DNA from: Flagellimonas sp. CMM7
GTDB lineage: Bacteria; Bacteroidota; Bacteroidia; Flavobacteriales; Flavobacteriaceae
Assembly (NCBI RefSeq): GCF_021390195.1
Contig: NZ_CP090003.1
Location: 62,001-126,000 of the forward strand
Direction: 5' to 3'
DNA: 64,000 nucleotides
Positions 51,971 to 59,369 of this stretch are shown here, piece by piece. The position numbers were made by a program, and so were the translations under genes. Within the stretch, counting starts at the first letter, position 1. Every line of letters starts with the position of its first letter. Under the pieces are notes generated by a model that saw only the letters and a list, made by a program, of their open reading frames with translations, was not told the DNA's origin and did no database searches.

Positions 51971-52240
51971 TTATCTAATTCTCCAGATTCTGATTTTATT
52001 TCCGTCCACCTTCCTTGTGGAAAATTTCCAATCCTTGCAATCCTTCGACCCCTTACAAAAATTCCGCCCTGCATTACTAGCCTTGTTCATTTCCATTCTT
52101 GTGTAATTCTTGGGCCAAATAAAACTGTCGCCAACTTTCATTCCTCTCCAAGGATATTTGCAAAGGGGTTTTAGTTTTTCCGCAGGTCGAAGTTCAATTC
52201 CTTTTTCAATGACCATCTTGCTATTCAATTGCTCTTCCAT
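51971..52240 (-). CDS. Small protein with MKVGDSF...RIWRIR module (89 aa)
   Basis: Start at the ATG at 52240, which follows AAAGGATAGT. The same frame upstream overlaps another gene. The C-terminal 60 residues (RGMKVGDSFIWPKN, then WKFSTRKVDGNKIRIWRIR) match the module encoded at 44069-44365. The repeated basic KF..R....RIWRI end suggests nucleic acid contact. Function unknown. Confidence 0.65.
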   Translation of the reverse strand: MEEQLNSKMVIEKGIELRPAEKLKPLCKYPWRGMKVGDSFIWPKNYTRMEMNKASNAGRNFCKGSKDCKDWKFSTRKVDGNKIRIWRIR

Positions 52241-52241
52241 A

Positions 52242-52385
52242 CTATCCTTTGTTTGATTTTTTACAGCCTCTACCCTCTTTACATTTGAACCCTGCGCCAT
52301 CGTAAGATTCATAGTGATATACTTGATTGAGGCTTCTTTTTTTGCCACAACAATCCGGTCTTACACTTTGATGTTGCTTTTTCAT
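52242..52385 (-). CDS. Cysteine-rich microprotein (47 aa)
   Basis: ATG at 52385 directly after the upstream stop (TAGATG), with AAAGGAT as ribosome site. Product MKKQHQSVRPDCCGKKRSLN... contains a CC pair and FKCKEGRGCK, four cysteines suited to a zinc ribbon. It ends one base before the next ATG. Confidence 0.65.
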   Translation of the reverse strand: MKKQHQSVRPDCCGKKRSLNQVYHYESYDGAGFKCKEGRGCKKSNKG

Positions 52386-52541
52386 CTATCCTTTGTTTTG
52401 GTGTTCAACTGATTTTGTTTTGTGTTTGATTAACCTTAAATCCACCTTGTAATTTTCATCACCTTGTCTAAACCATTGTACTCCTTCTAATATCTGGTTA
52501 CGTGTCTGTGGAATTGGCATCATAATTGGACTTTGTGGCAT
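52386..52541 (-). CDS. Small protein (51 aa)
   Basis: Product MPQSPIMMPIPQTRNQILEG, then VQWFRQGDENYKVDLRLIKH. No family recognised. Its stop codon TAG touches the ATG of the cysteine-rich microprotein, and its last codons (AACAAAGGATAG) also supply the ribosome site for it. Confidence 0.55.
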   Translation of the reverse strand: MPQSPIMMPIPQTRNQILEGVQWFRQGDENYKVDLRLIKHKTKSVEHQNKG

Positions 52542-52583
52542 ATCTCTTATTTACTTTGGTTATTGAATAGCTCTTTGGCTTTT

Positions 52584-52748
52584 TCACATTGTTTGGGAAG
52601 CACCGTTCCATTCGCTTTCTGTTATTAGGTATTTACACCTTTTACATTCATGAACATAGATCCAAAACGGTACTGTCATAATAACCTCTGCTTGTTGTAC
52701 TTGTTCACATTCTGGGCAGCTAATAGTTTCCTCAAACTTCCTTTCCAT
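52584..52748 (-). CDS. Zinc-ribbon microprotein (54 aa)
   Basis: MERKFEETISCPECEQVQQA ... VHECKRCKYLITESEW shows two CxxC pairs about 22 residues apart, a clear zinc ribbon. The ATG is 3 bp after the YopX-like stop codon. Role unknown. Confidence 0.7.
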   Translation of the reverse strand: MERKFEETISCPECEQVQQAEVIMTVPFWIYVHECKRCKYLITESEWNGASQTM

Positions 52749-52751
52749 TGT

Positions 52752-53183
52752 TCAATAATTCTGGGGTTCAAATAATTCTGGAGAATCATAAATATTACCA
52801 ATCAATTCCATTGTTTGAGTGTCCAAATCATCTATTATAGAAGGGCGAGAATCTGGTTTCCATGTATTGTATATCAAGCCATAATAACCCTTGTGAAAAA
52901 CAACCTTGGCAATACTTGGGTCATCTGGGCCATATCCAACAATATCCCCTTCGTATACATCCTTTCCTTTCTTGTCCTTTAAGCCTGTAAATTGACCTAC
53001 TGTATCAATATCCACTGGATAACAACTTGTCAAATCTTCTATTGGATTTCCTGATAGCTCTGGATGTTCTTCATAATCTGGTTCAACTATCCAACCCTCA
53101 GAATTGTTTCCTGTTTCAAAATAGAATCCATAAACCCACTGGTTATTTGATAAATCTTTTGCTCTAAATTTCGTATTACCCAT
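52752..53183 (-). CDS. YopX family protein
   Basis: 143 residues from the ATG at 53183; the preceding codons read through the methyltransferase end. It shows the YopX pattern: KFRAKDLSNNQWVYGF at the start, DTVGQFTGLKDKKGKDVYEG in the middle and a C-terminal MELIGNIYDSPEL. YopX proteins are very common in phages and of unknown function. Confidence 0.88.
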   Translation of the reverse strand: MGNTKFRAKDLSNNQWVYGFYFETGNNSEGWIVEPDYEEHPELSGNPIEDLTSCYPVDIDTVGQFTGLKDKKGKDVYEGDIVGYGPDDPSIAKVVFHKGYYGLIYNTWKPDSRPSIIDDLDTQTMELIGNIYDSPELFEPQNY

Positions 53184-53215
53184 CTTTATTTGGTTTTTGG
53201 TCTGTTCCCTTGTTG

Positions 53216-53692
53216 TTAAATTCTTTTCATAAAGCAAAGCCAGATTGTTTTTCCTGATTTTGCTGTTCTGTGTCCGAATAATGGTTTGTTGTCGGTTAGC
53301 TTTAACAATTCAGTTACTCTAACTTGTGCTTCGTTCCATTTAAATATTAAGATTCCATCTTCTTTTAAAACCCTAAAACATTCAGAAAAACCCTGCCTTA
53401 TATCAGTTCTCCAATCCAACCCCAACACTCCATATTTCTTGGCCATCCAACTTGATTCTCCTAACTTTTCCATATGTGGTGGGTCAAATACAACTAGTTT
53501 GAAAGATTCATTTTCAAATGGAAGGTTTCTAAAATCAGCTACCACGTCTGGACTTACCTTTAATTTTCTGCCATCACATAAAGTATCTTCTAATTCTCTT
53601 ATATCTGAAAAAAGAACATCAGGATTATCCTTCTCAAACCAGAACATTCTACTACCACAGCACGGATCTAATATTTTCTTTTCAATCTTCAT
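53216..53692 (-). CDS. SAM-dependent DNA methyltransferase-like protein
   Basis: 158 residues. Motif I region ILDPCCGSRMFWFEKDNPDV and a catalytic-type motif VVFDPPHMEKLGESSW, then VLKEDGILIFKWNEAQVRV. The DPPH motif suggests an amino-methyltransferase of the compact phage type (DPPY-like). Overlaps the 111-aa gene by one base. The second methyltransferase of the prophage. Confidence 0.8.
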   Translation of the reverse strand: MKIEKKILDPCCGSRMFWFEKDNPDVLFSDIRELEDTLCDGRKLKVSPDVVADFRNLPFENESFKLVVFDPPHMEKLGESSWMAKKYGVLGLDWRTDIRQGFSECFRVLKEDGILIFKWNEAQVRVTELLKLTDNKPLFGHRTAKSGKTIWLCFMKRI

Positions 53693-54027
53693 TACTGTTC
53701 CTTTGTTGGTTCTAAGTCTTTTAAAAGTTGTTCAGCCTTCTTCAATGATTTATCAATAAATTCAAATGTTATAGGCATATCTTCCTTTAATTGATATGAT
53801 ATAGCAATACCTAACATTTCTTCAATTTTTCGCACTCCTTCTCTCAACCTTTGATTCTGCTCTTTGAGTTGTTTGGTTTCTTGGTTGGCGAAATTATCTT
53901 TGTATTCCAAAACCATTGATTTAATGGTCTTTCTTAGATTTGATTTCCCTTCTCTTGTAAGATTAAGAGGTTGATTAGTGGCAAAATTTGCTATTTGATC
54001 TGCTGATATTATTTGTTTAGAGTCCAT
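53692..54027 (-). CDS. Hypothetical helical protein (111 aa)
   Basis: Charged, helical (LKEQNQRLREGVRKIEEMLG; FEFIDKSLKKAEQLLKDLEP). No family recognised. Directly coupled to the methyltransferase gene. Confidence 0.55.
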   Translation of the reverse strand: MDSKQIISADQIANFATNQPLNLTREGKSNLRKTIKSMVLEYKDNFANQETKQLKEQNQRLREGVRKIEEMLGIAISYQLKEDMPITFEFIDKSLKKAEQLLKDLEPTKEQ

Positions 54028-54037
54028 TGCTTTTAAC

Positions 54038-54340
54038 TTAAACGTGTTCTACAACCCCGTCTTTATCAGGTTTTCCCCAATCACGGCTTTTATTTATTTC
54101 AAACTTTTCTTGTATGGCCGAACAAATATCTTCGTAGGTCATCCCATCCGCATGTGCTGCCCCAAAAAGAAGAAAAAAGCAATCAGCAAATTCAAGTCTC
54201 CTGTCTGTATTATCACTTTTTAAATCATCTTCAAGTTCATCGATTTCTTTTTTTAAGTGTGCTATTTTACTTAAAGGCGTTGCATGGCTGAAAGTCTGTT
54301 TTTGCCATTCTGAAATTTCATTAAATTGTCTTTTATCCAT
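54038..54340 (-). CDS. MazG-like nucleotide pyrophosphohydrolase (dATP/dGTP type)
   Basis: 100 residues, all helical. Metal-binding EExxE...ExxD-type motifs: LKKEIDELEDDL and RRLEFADCFFLLFGAA. It ends with KSRDWGKPDKDGVVEH, the tail typical of the phage dATP/dGTP pyrophosphohydrolase-like group (DUF550). It would trim nucleotide pools or signal nucleotides during infection. Confidence 0.8.
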   Translation of the reverse strand: MDKRQFNEISEWQKQTFSHATPLSKIAHLKKEIDELEDDLKSDNTDRRLEFADCFFLLFGAAHADGMTYEDICSAIQEKFEINKSRDWGKPDKDGVVEHV

Positions 54341-54368
54341 TGCTTTTGTTTTGGGTTAATCAATTATT

Positions 54369-54785
54369 TTACTCTATCCATCCCATTTTGCAAGTAGTGC
54401 AACTTGACCTTACATGCCCATTTATTTCTGCCATGGAATATTCCAACCTTCCCTCTCGTTCAGAACATGGGCATTCGATTGAACCTATTTTCTCCCCTGT
54501 TTTCGCGATATGCTCCTTTACCATGACCATAGCATTGACAGTTTTTTTTTGATTTTCGATTATTTCATCTACTTCCCTTTTTAAGTCTTCCTTGGTGGGA
54601 AACTGCGCATTCGAGCAATCCCCTCCATGATGTCTTTTAAGGCATGGAAACTTATACGGGCGCTGGGTCTCATCCCTGACATCTTTATAACTGATGCCTA
54701 ACTCGCAGGTATTATTCGCTATACCTGTAAAGTGTATGCACCTACCGGATATTTGCTCGGTCAATTGTTCCTCTACTGTTTTCAT
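54369..54785 (-). CDS. Cysteine-rich hypothetical protein (138 aa)
   Basis: Start at the ATG at 54785 (MKTVEEQLTEQISGRCIHFT); an upstream TTG at 54869 is less likely. Cysteines occur as CIHFTG, NTCELGISY, FPCLKRHHGGDC and, at the end, ECPCSEREGR ... SSCTTCKMGW, so one or two metal sites are likely. No family recognised. The 141 bp before the start contain only short fragments in several frames. Confidence 0.55.
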   Translation of the reverse strand: MKTVEEQLTEQISGRCIHFTGIANNTCELGISYKDVRDETQRPYKFPCLKRHHGGDCSNAQFPTKEDLKREVDEIIENQKKTVNAMVMVKEHIAKTGEKIGSIECPCSEREGRLEYSMAEINGHVRSSCTTCKMGWIE

Positions 54786-54926
54786 ATCGTTGTTCTTTTT
54801 AAAATCGCCCATCTGTTTTCCTTGCCCTGCAATGTCTATTGCTAGTGGAACTATCCACAACTCTTTCAAGGATTTTGAATCCCATATACAGGTTTCTTAC
54901 GGCATCTGTTTTCCAAGGCGATTGTT

Positions 54927-55013
54927 TTAATTATTGTTCTTTAAAAATTCTTCCCCGTTTGCAAAATCTACATTACAGCTCTCAGTATATTCAGGTGGTA
55001 ACTCTTCTCTCAT
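54927..55013 (-). CDS. Possible 28-aa peptide
   Basis: The ATG is one base after the upstream stop codon. The peptide begins MREELPPEYTESCNVDFANG. Only position supports it. Confidence 0.3.
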   Translation of the reverse strand: MREELPPEYTESCNVDFANGEEFLKNNN

Positions 55014-55014
55014 C

Positions 55015-55305
55015 CTACTGTTCTTTTAGTTTGTTTTTGAGGTGATTAATGCAATCCCCCCATCCTTGTTGATAAGAGTATCGTTCATCAATTTTCCTTA
55101 CATGCATCCCTGCCCATTTAAACCCTATCTCGTCGATTGTCTCTTCATCCAGTCCCTCCAACAACTCCCTCTTCTCCTTGGTTGCGAACTCCTCCAATAT
55201 TTCATTTAAAACCACTGTTCCAAAATCACCTTTTATGATAAATTCATTGAAACCTTCCTTTATCATGTTTTTAGATTTCAAATACTCTTTTGCTCTCTCG
55301 CTCAT
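55015..55305 (-). CDS. Hypothetical protein (96 aa)
   Basis: MSERAKEYLKSKNMIKEGFN, ATKEKRELLEGLDEETIDEI and a C-terminal GWGDCINHLKNKLKEQ. Mostly helical. Resembles small conserved phage proteins, but no name can be given. Confidence 0.55.
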   Translation of the reverse strand: MSERAKEYLKSKNMIKEGFNEFIIKGDFGTVVLNEILEEFATKEKRELLEGLDEETIDEIGFKWAGMHVRKIDERYSYQQGWGDCINHLKNKLKEQ

Positions 55306-55315
55306 GGGCTTTGTT

Positions 55316-55426
55316 TTATTTTTTGTTCCTGTAGTCTCTTACCACCATTATCACAATTGCTATGGCACAGATTACAAACAGCGTAATTGCCAAATCCGTA
55401 AACCATTCCCCGTTCTTTATTATCAT
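55316..55426 (-). CDS. Single-helix membrane microprotein (36 aa)
   Basis: ATG at 55426. MIIKNGEWFTDLAITLFVIC followed by AIAIVIMVV and RDYRNKK: one membrane helix and a short positive tail. It fills the only gap between its neighbours. Function unknown. Confidence 0.5.
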   Translation of the reverse strand: MIIKNGEWFTDLAITLFVICAIAIVIMVVRDYRNKK

Positions 55427-55453
55427 CTTTCTTTACTTTTTGTGTTCTTTGTT

Positions 55454-56206
55454 TTATATCAGTTCTTTCAAATGTTTTCCATCTTTTTTTAACTTTTTGA
55501 AATATCCCTCCAGAACAAGTAATTTGAATAATGGAAGTATTTCAGGATGGGAATAGTTCTTTACCGTTTCGATTTTTTCAATCACCTCTTTGTGACCAGG
55601 CACCCCCTTAAGTCCTTCTTTTTCAAACCATCTTTTCTTGTCAATCAATGGGGCTATGATGTAACCACATGCAGCTATTTTTCTTTTGTGATATGCATCA
55701 GTAACTTCTTTGCTCTTTTTCTTGTCCGGCAATAATCCAATTTCATACAAATGATCGAATGTTTCTGATACCCCGTTTATTGGTTTCTGCGACTCGTCCC
55801 TTAAAGAACCTTTTTCGTTGTAACGTTCGTTTACACTTATTACTATGGCCTTTAAATCCATCTTTGGAGCTTTTGCATTCTTGTAAGCCCTGATTACCTT
55901 TTTGAAATGAATAGTGTCTATGAATCCCGAAATAGGTTCTAGATACTTACCGTTCTCGCTAAGTTTTCCATCCACATAAAGCTTAAATGCATCCATTATC
56001 TGGGTTATGGAAAGACCCCATGCAGTTTCTTTTATCTGGCCTACCAGAAACTTGATTCTCTTTTCGTTCTCTGGGGTGTCCTTTACCCCTAAAAGTTTTT
56101 CAAGCCAAACCAGTAAATAGCCCACCTGAGTGTTTAGAGCTTCTTCCGGTAATGTCCTTGCTGGCATTGATAGCCCTTTTGGTCTTTCAATCGTTACTAA
56201 GTCCAT
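55454..56206 (-). CDS. Phage replication-region protein (250 aa), function unknown
   Basis: Soluble and helical. N-terminal part with VGYLLVWLEKLLGVKDTPEN and IKETAWGLSITQIMDAFKLY, then DTIHFKKVIRAYKNAKAPKM. Located right after two small genes next to the DnaA-like protein, where Bacteroidota phages keep replication initiation genes. A helicase-loader type role is possible but not shown. Confidence 0.55.
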   Translation of the reverse strand: MDLVTIERPKGLSMPARTLPEEALNTQVGYLLVWLEKLLGVKDTPENEKRIKFLVGQIKETAWGLSITQIMDAFKLYVDGKLSENGKYLEPISGFIDTIHFKKVIRAYKNAKAPKMDLKAIVISVNERYNEKGSLRDESQKPINGVSETFDHLYEIGLLPDKKKSKEVTDAYHKRKIAACGYIIAPLIDKKRWFEKEGLKGVPGHKEVIEKIETVKNYSHPEILPLFKLLVLEGYFKKLKKDGKHLKELI

Positions 56207-56474
56207 TTAATAGCCTTTCTGTTATTGTTGTTGCTCCCCTTACTTGTGTATTCAAGATTTTGGGGGCGTTCCATTTTTTGTCGTTCCTTGCCCAAGTGGA
56301 CAATCTTCTTCCCATACTGAAGAATTTTTGAGACTCAAACCGCATCTTCTTTTTCCTCCTGTCCGTCTCTGTCCAATATTCTATGAAATCCAATATCATT
56401 TCATCCTGATACTTGTTCAATGCGCTGGTATGGACTTCAGCTATGAATTCAAGTTTTTTCTCTTGGAGGTTCAT
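56187..56474 (-). CDS. Small replication-associated protein (95 aa)
   Basis: Contains DFIEYWTETDRRKKKMRFES followed by QKFFSMGRRLSTWARND, a block common at the end of phage replication proteins in Bacteroidota. Here it is a separate small gene overlapping its neighbours (20 bp and 4 bp). Role inferred from position. Confidence 0.55.
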   Translation of the reverse strand: MNLQEKKLEFIAEVHTSALNKYQDEMILDFIEYWTETDRRKKKMRFESQKFFSMGRRLSTWARNDKKWNAPKILNTQVRGATTITERLLNGLSND

Positions 56475-56977
56475 GCTGCACTCATTTTTTGTTGGACTTT
56501 TAAAGTTGTTCTGGCTTTGAACATTAACTCTTCTCTTTTCTTCTTGGTCAGCCCTCTGAATATCCTTACAAGATTTTCCTCTTCTGGGCTTTTTGTTGAA
56601 TTCATTAAGTACCTTATCTTGGATTCTAGATTGAATATCTTTTCATTAAGCTCATCCCTCTGGTACATTAGTTTTTGTACGTCCACTTCTTCTAAGTTCT
56701 CCGGCACATATTCCTTGGATCTAAATGCTTCCAGAATATCGAAATATGAAGATTTGAACCTTTGGCTCGGTACAAAGTTGTCGCGGTAATGAATCAAGGT
56801 TGCATGGTCAAAACCTATCTTGCTAGCTATCCTGTGAAGTGATGTTTTGGTCAATTTCATAGCTAACATATAATAGATGTACCTCGCATTGGTGAATTGA
56901 CTTTTACGTGATTTGGTTTGAAGATCCAAACCGAATTCCGCCTCGACACATTCTATTATGGTTTCCAGTTTACTCAC
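56471..56977 (-). CDS. DnaA domain-IV-like protein
   Basis: 168 residues. The N-terminal part (RKSQFTNARYIYYMLAMKLT, then SLHRIASKIGFDHATLIHYR) mirrors the DNA-binding domain IV of DnaA, whose signature is an R..aR.iamYL helix and the GxxDHaTViH-type loop. The AAA+ domain is absent. A helical coiled coil follows. It probably binds a DnaA-box-like origin or regulates host DnaA. Confidence 0.7.
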   Translation of the reverse strand: MSKLETIIECVEAEFGLDLQTKSRKSQFTNARYIYYMLAMKLTKTSLHRIASKIGFDHATLIHYRDNFVPSQRFKSSYFDILEAFRSKEYVPENLEEVDVQKLMYQRDELNEKIFNLESKIRYLMNSTKSPEEENLVRIFRGLTKKKREELMFKARTTLKVQQKMSAA

Positions 56978-57249
56978 GCCAACTTGTATAAAGTTCTTTT
57001 GTACTTCCCTACCTCTTGTATTCCCACCGCCTTGATTTGCTTTCTCCTCTCTAGGATCGCCATTCTTTTTTGAACCACATAGTAGTCTAGATCTGATAGG
57101 TCAGCTACATGGTATGCCGTAAATTCTTGCTCTGGAAACGCTTGAAAAGTCTCTAACATCTTTTCTGTCTCGCTCTTGATGAGCTGTTGCGTTTTTGGGT
57201 CGTGATAACTTAAAACGCTTGTTTGTTTTTGTCCTGTTGTTGCTTCCAT
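56974..57249 (-). CDS. Winged-helix-like small protein (91 aa)
   Basis: FTAYHVADLSDLDYYVVQKRMAI is preceded by a helix and followed by KAVGIQEVGKYKRTLYKLA, a winged-helix-like arrangement of recognition helix and beta wing. ATGA overlap with the DnaA-like gene. Probably DNA-binding, in the replication module. Confidence 0.55.
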   Translation of the reverse strand: MEATTGQKQTSVLSYHDPKTQQLIKSETEKMLETFQAFPEQEFTAYHVADLSDLDYYVVQKRMAILERRKQIKAVGIQEVGKYKRTLYKLA

Positions 57250-58385
57250 TATTGTATATTTTTTAAATGTTCTATTGCTTCAAAAAATTGATATGCTACT
57301 TGTGGAACTATTGCATTACCATATCCTTTGATACTTTCGTTTCTCCATTTTGAAAAGGTAATTCCGTCCAGTTCGGCGGGAAGCCCATCATCTCGCCCAC
57401 AAATCGGGGGTTGAGTTGGGAACTCTTTCCAATTTGACTGAATGCATCTGGCAAACTGTTGGTTTCCGTTCTTCCGGCATCCTTCAAAGATTCCTTTGTC
57501 CTTGCACCTTTGTAATCCCTTTTTGTTGGAGTTGGTAGAAGTTTCACAAGTCTCCCTAGTCCTACACTTCCGTCCTTTCCGTTTTGATTCACTTTTCTTG
57601 GTAGACCCTTGGTTTCCTTGAAAACATCGTTCTTTCCTATTATCGCGCCCGTGGTGGCATCGCTTGCCACAGGTGTAGGCAATATCCCCATCCATTTCGG
57701 GTCGTACATCAACTGGCTCTTCAATCCGTTGTATTTTGTGCCGTTCTGGTAACCGTGCTTCTCCGCTCTTGCCCTCATGTTCTCCGGAGAATCCACTATC
57801 TCTACCGTCGATGGCGTTTGCAACAAACCAGACCCTGTCCCTTCTATGGGGAGCGCCGACACCCGCAGCCGGAACAACAAACGTTTGTACTGCATATCCT
57901 TCTTTTTCAAGGTCTTCGCAGATGTCGTTGACGAGCAAAGTAGCTTGTCGTGTGTATACAGCTTCGTACTCGTCGTAGTTCTCAAAGCGTACAATGCGTC
58001 TACTGTCCACTCTAGCGAACATCTCGTGTTGTTCCATTGAGAGGATACCAGTAACATTTTCACCAATGACGATAGGGGGCTGAGCTTCCCGTATTGCTCG
58101 TAAATATTCAGGCCAGAGGTAGCGATTATCGTTTGTTCCCTCCCTTGTTCCTGCTGTACTGAACGGTTGACATGGGAACCCTCCTGTAAGGACGTCGATT
58201 TTTCCTCTGTAAACTCTAAAGTCTGTTGTCTTAATGTCTCCATAACTTTTTGCGTTAGGCCAATAATATTTTAGTACCCTTTGTCCGAATTCATTCCATT
58301 CACAATGAAATATATTCTCCCATCCCATCCATTCAGCAGCTAAATCAAAACCTCCAAATCCTGAGAACACACTTCCCTGTGTCAT
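57249..58385 (-). CDS. C5 cytosine DNA methyltransferase
   Basis: 378 residues. Motif I VFSGFGGFDLAAEWMGW (about 6-22), catalytic PCQ at 71-73, ENV at 109-111, the VGAPHRRDRVWFVA block and the terminal motif X GNAIVPQVA. The region between about 195 and 335 is basic and cysteine-rich, the position of the target recognition domain. That region is also covered by a second long ORF in another frame. The ATG overlaps the TGA of an 8-codon leader ORF (ATGA). The gene stands within the replication/recombination block. Confidence 0.9.
   Translation of the reverse strand: MTQGSVFSGFGGFDLAAEWMGWENIFHCEWNEFGQRVLKYYWPNAKSYGDIKTTDFRVYRGKIDVLTGGFPCQPFSTAGTREGTNDNRYLWPEYLRAIREAQPPIVIGENVTGILSMEQHEMFARVDSRRIVRFENYDEYEAVYTRQATLLVNDICEDLEKEGYAVQTFVVPAAGVGAPHRRDRVWFVANAIDGRDSGFSGEHEGKSGEARLPERHKIQRIEEPVDVRPEMDGDIAYTCGKRCHHGRDNRKERCFQGNQGSTKKSESKRKGRKCRTRETCETSTNSNKKGLQRCKDKGIFEGCRKNGNQQFARCIQSNWKEFPTQPPICGRDDGLPAELDGITFSKWRNESIKGYGNAIVPQVAYQFFEAIEHLKNIQ
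57308..58243 (-). CDS. ORF nested in the C5 methyltransferase gene, +1 frame (311 aa)
   Basis: Starts at ATG 58243 and stays open for 311 codons inside the methyltransferase gene. It shows internal structure of its own. A motif of type LLPTPxxxD occurs three times (LLQTPSTVEIVD about 140-151, ILPTPVASD about 187-195, LLPTPTKRD about 235-243). A C-terminal SQLNPRFVGEMMGFPPNW block follows, resembling C-termini of another group of phage cytosine methyltransferases. It could be a true overlapping gene, an older reading frame, or a by-product of repeats in the outer gene. Confidence 0.45.
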   Translation of the reverse strand: METLRQQTLEFTEEKSTSLQEGSHVNRSVQQEQGREQTIIATSGLNIYEQYGKLSPLSSLVKMLLVSSQWNNTRCSLEWTVDALYALRTTTSTKLYTHDKLLCSSTTSAKTLKKKDMQYKRLLFRLRVSALPIEGTGSGLLQTPSTVEIVDSPENMRARAEKHGYQNGTKYNGLKSQLMYDPKWMGILPTPVASDATTGAIIGKNDVFKETKGLPRKVNQNGKDGSVGLGRLVKLLPTPTKRDYKGARTKESLKDAGRTETNSLPDAFSQIGKSSQLNPRFVGEMMGFPPNWTELPFQNGETKVSKDMVMQ

Positions 58386-58433
58386 ATAGTTTCAGGTGTT
58401 ACTTCCATTCCCTTAACTTTTTTTGGTACTTTT

Positions 58434-59057
58434 TTATAACTGTTTTATTTCCAGTTCTTTAATCTTAATTTTAAGCTCGTTTCTTATTTCTTCAAGCTCA
58501 TGTAAAGTCCATTTTTTGATTCTCCGTTTTGACCTTTCACCTCTTTTTAGGAGTTCTGCGAAACGTTCGTCACCTATCCTTAATGGCAGATTGGCAGCGT
58601 ATCCATGAAAGTTGCCCTCATTGCCCCTGTTATCCATAATGCTCTGTCCGTGGCAATTGTCATAATCAAATCTGAGTTCGTTGTATTGCTTTACCGGAAA
58701 GAAATGTCCGGCATCAAAATCCCTTTTCCATAGTATCCCAGATGATATACAGGGCTTAAAAGTGTCCCTTAACCGGATGTACCGATTGAATAGTTTCTGG
58801 GTCTTTTCTATAGCTTCTGGGAGTCTCATTCTTTCCTTGTGTTCTTTTTCTGCCTTCTTTAGATCCAATCTTGGTTTTGCTGCTTTCAAGGTTGCTTTCT
58901 TAAGTTTCAGTTTACCCGCTTCCGAGTTCAACAACCAATTGGAATAGCACCCGCACATTTTACCTAAACCATAAACCCTGTGTACTGTCATTTTTCCACA
59001 TCCATAGCCTTTTGTTTCGGGTCTAGTTCCTTTACAGGGTTTAAGGTTCACCTTCAT
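58434..59057 (-). CDS. ninG: NinG-type recombination protein
   Basis: 207 residues. N-terminal cysteine region (LKPCKGTRPETKGYGCGKMT, MCGCYSNWL), a long basic helix, then CISSGILWKRDFDAGHFFPV and YDNCHGQSIMDNRGNEGNFH, the NinG/Rap signature. NinG is a structure-specific nuclease linked to phage recombination. It lies next to SSB and the recombinase genes. Confidence 0.85.
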   Translation of the reverse strand: MKVNLKPCKGTRPETKGYGCGKMTVHRVYGLGKMCGCYSNWLLNSEAGKLKLKKATLKAAKPRLDLKKAEKEHKERMRLPEAIEKTQKLFNRYIRLRDTFKPCISSGILWKRDFDAGHFFPVKQYNELRFDYDNCHGQSIMDNRGNEGNFHGYAANLPLRIGDERFAELLKRGERSKRRIKKWTLHELEEIRNELKIKIKELEIKQL

Positions 59058-59369
59058 TTATAAAAACTCAAAATTGTTCATCACGATTTTAGTGGAGTAT
59101 TTCTTTTCCCCGTTCTTTTCGTATGTTTCTGTTTTGATCTCCCCTTCAACCAAATACTTTTTTCCCTTTTCGAAATGCTGTTCCACAACATCCGCAAGTT
59201 TCCCCCAGACGACTACATTGTGCCATTCCGTATCCGTTACTTTTTCACCTGAATTGTTCAGATAATTTTTGTTCGTTGCCATTGTGAAATTCACAACCTT
59301 CTTTCCTGAAGTGGTATGGTTTGCCTCAGGTATGTTTCCAAGGTTTCCAACTAGTGTTACTCTGTTCAT
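59058..59369 (-). CDS. ssb: Single-stranded DNA-binding protein
   Basis: 103 residues, OB fold: NRVTLVGNLGNIPEANHTTS, VVNFTMATNKNYLN, EWHNVVVWGKLADVVEQHF, KYLVEGEIKTETYEKNGEK. It ends at NNFEFL without the acidic C-terminal tail of bacterial SSB, so it may not recruit host repair partners. Between the exonuclease and ninG. Confidence 0.93.
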   Translation of the reverse strand: MNRVTLVGNLGNIPEANHTTSGKKVVNFTMATNKNYLNNSGEKVTDTEWHNVVVWGKLADVVEQHFEKGKKYLVEGEIKTETYEKNGEKKYSTKIVMNNFEFL

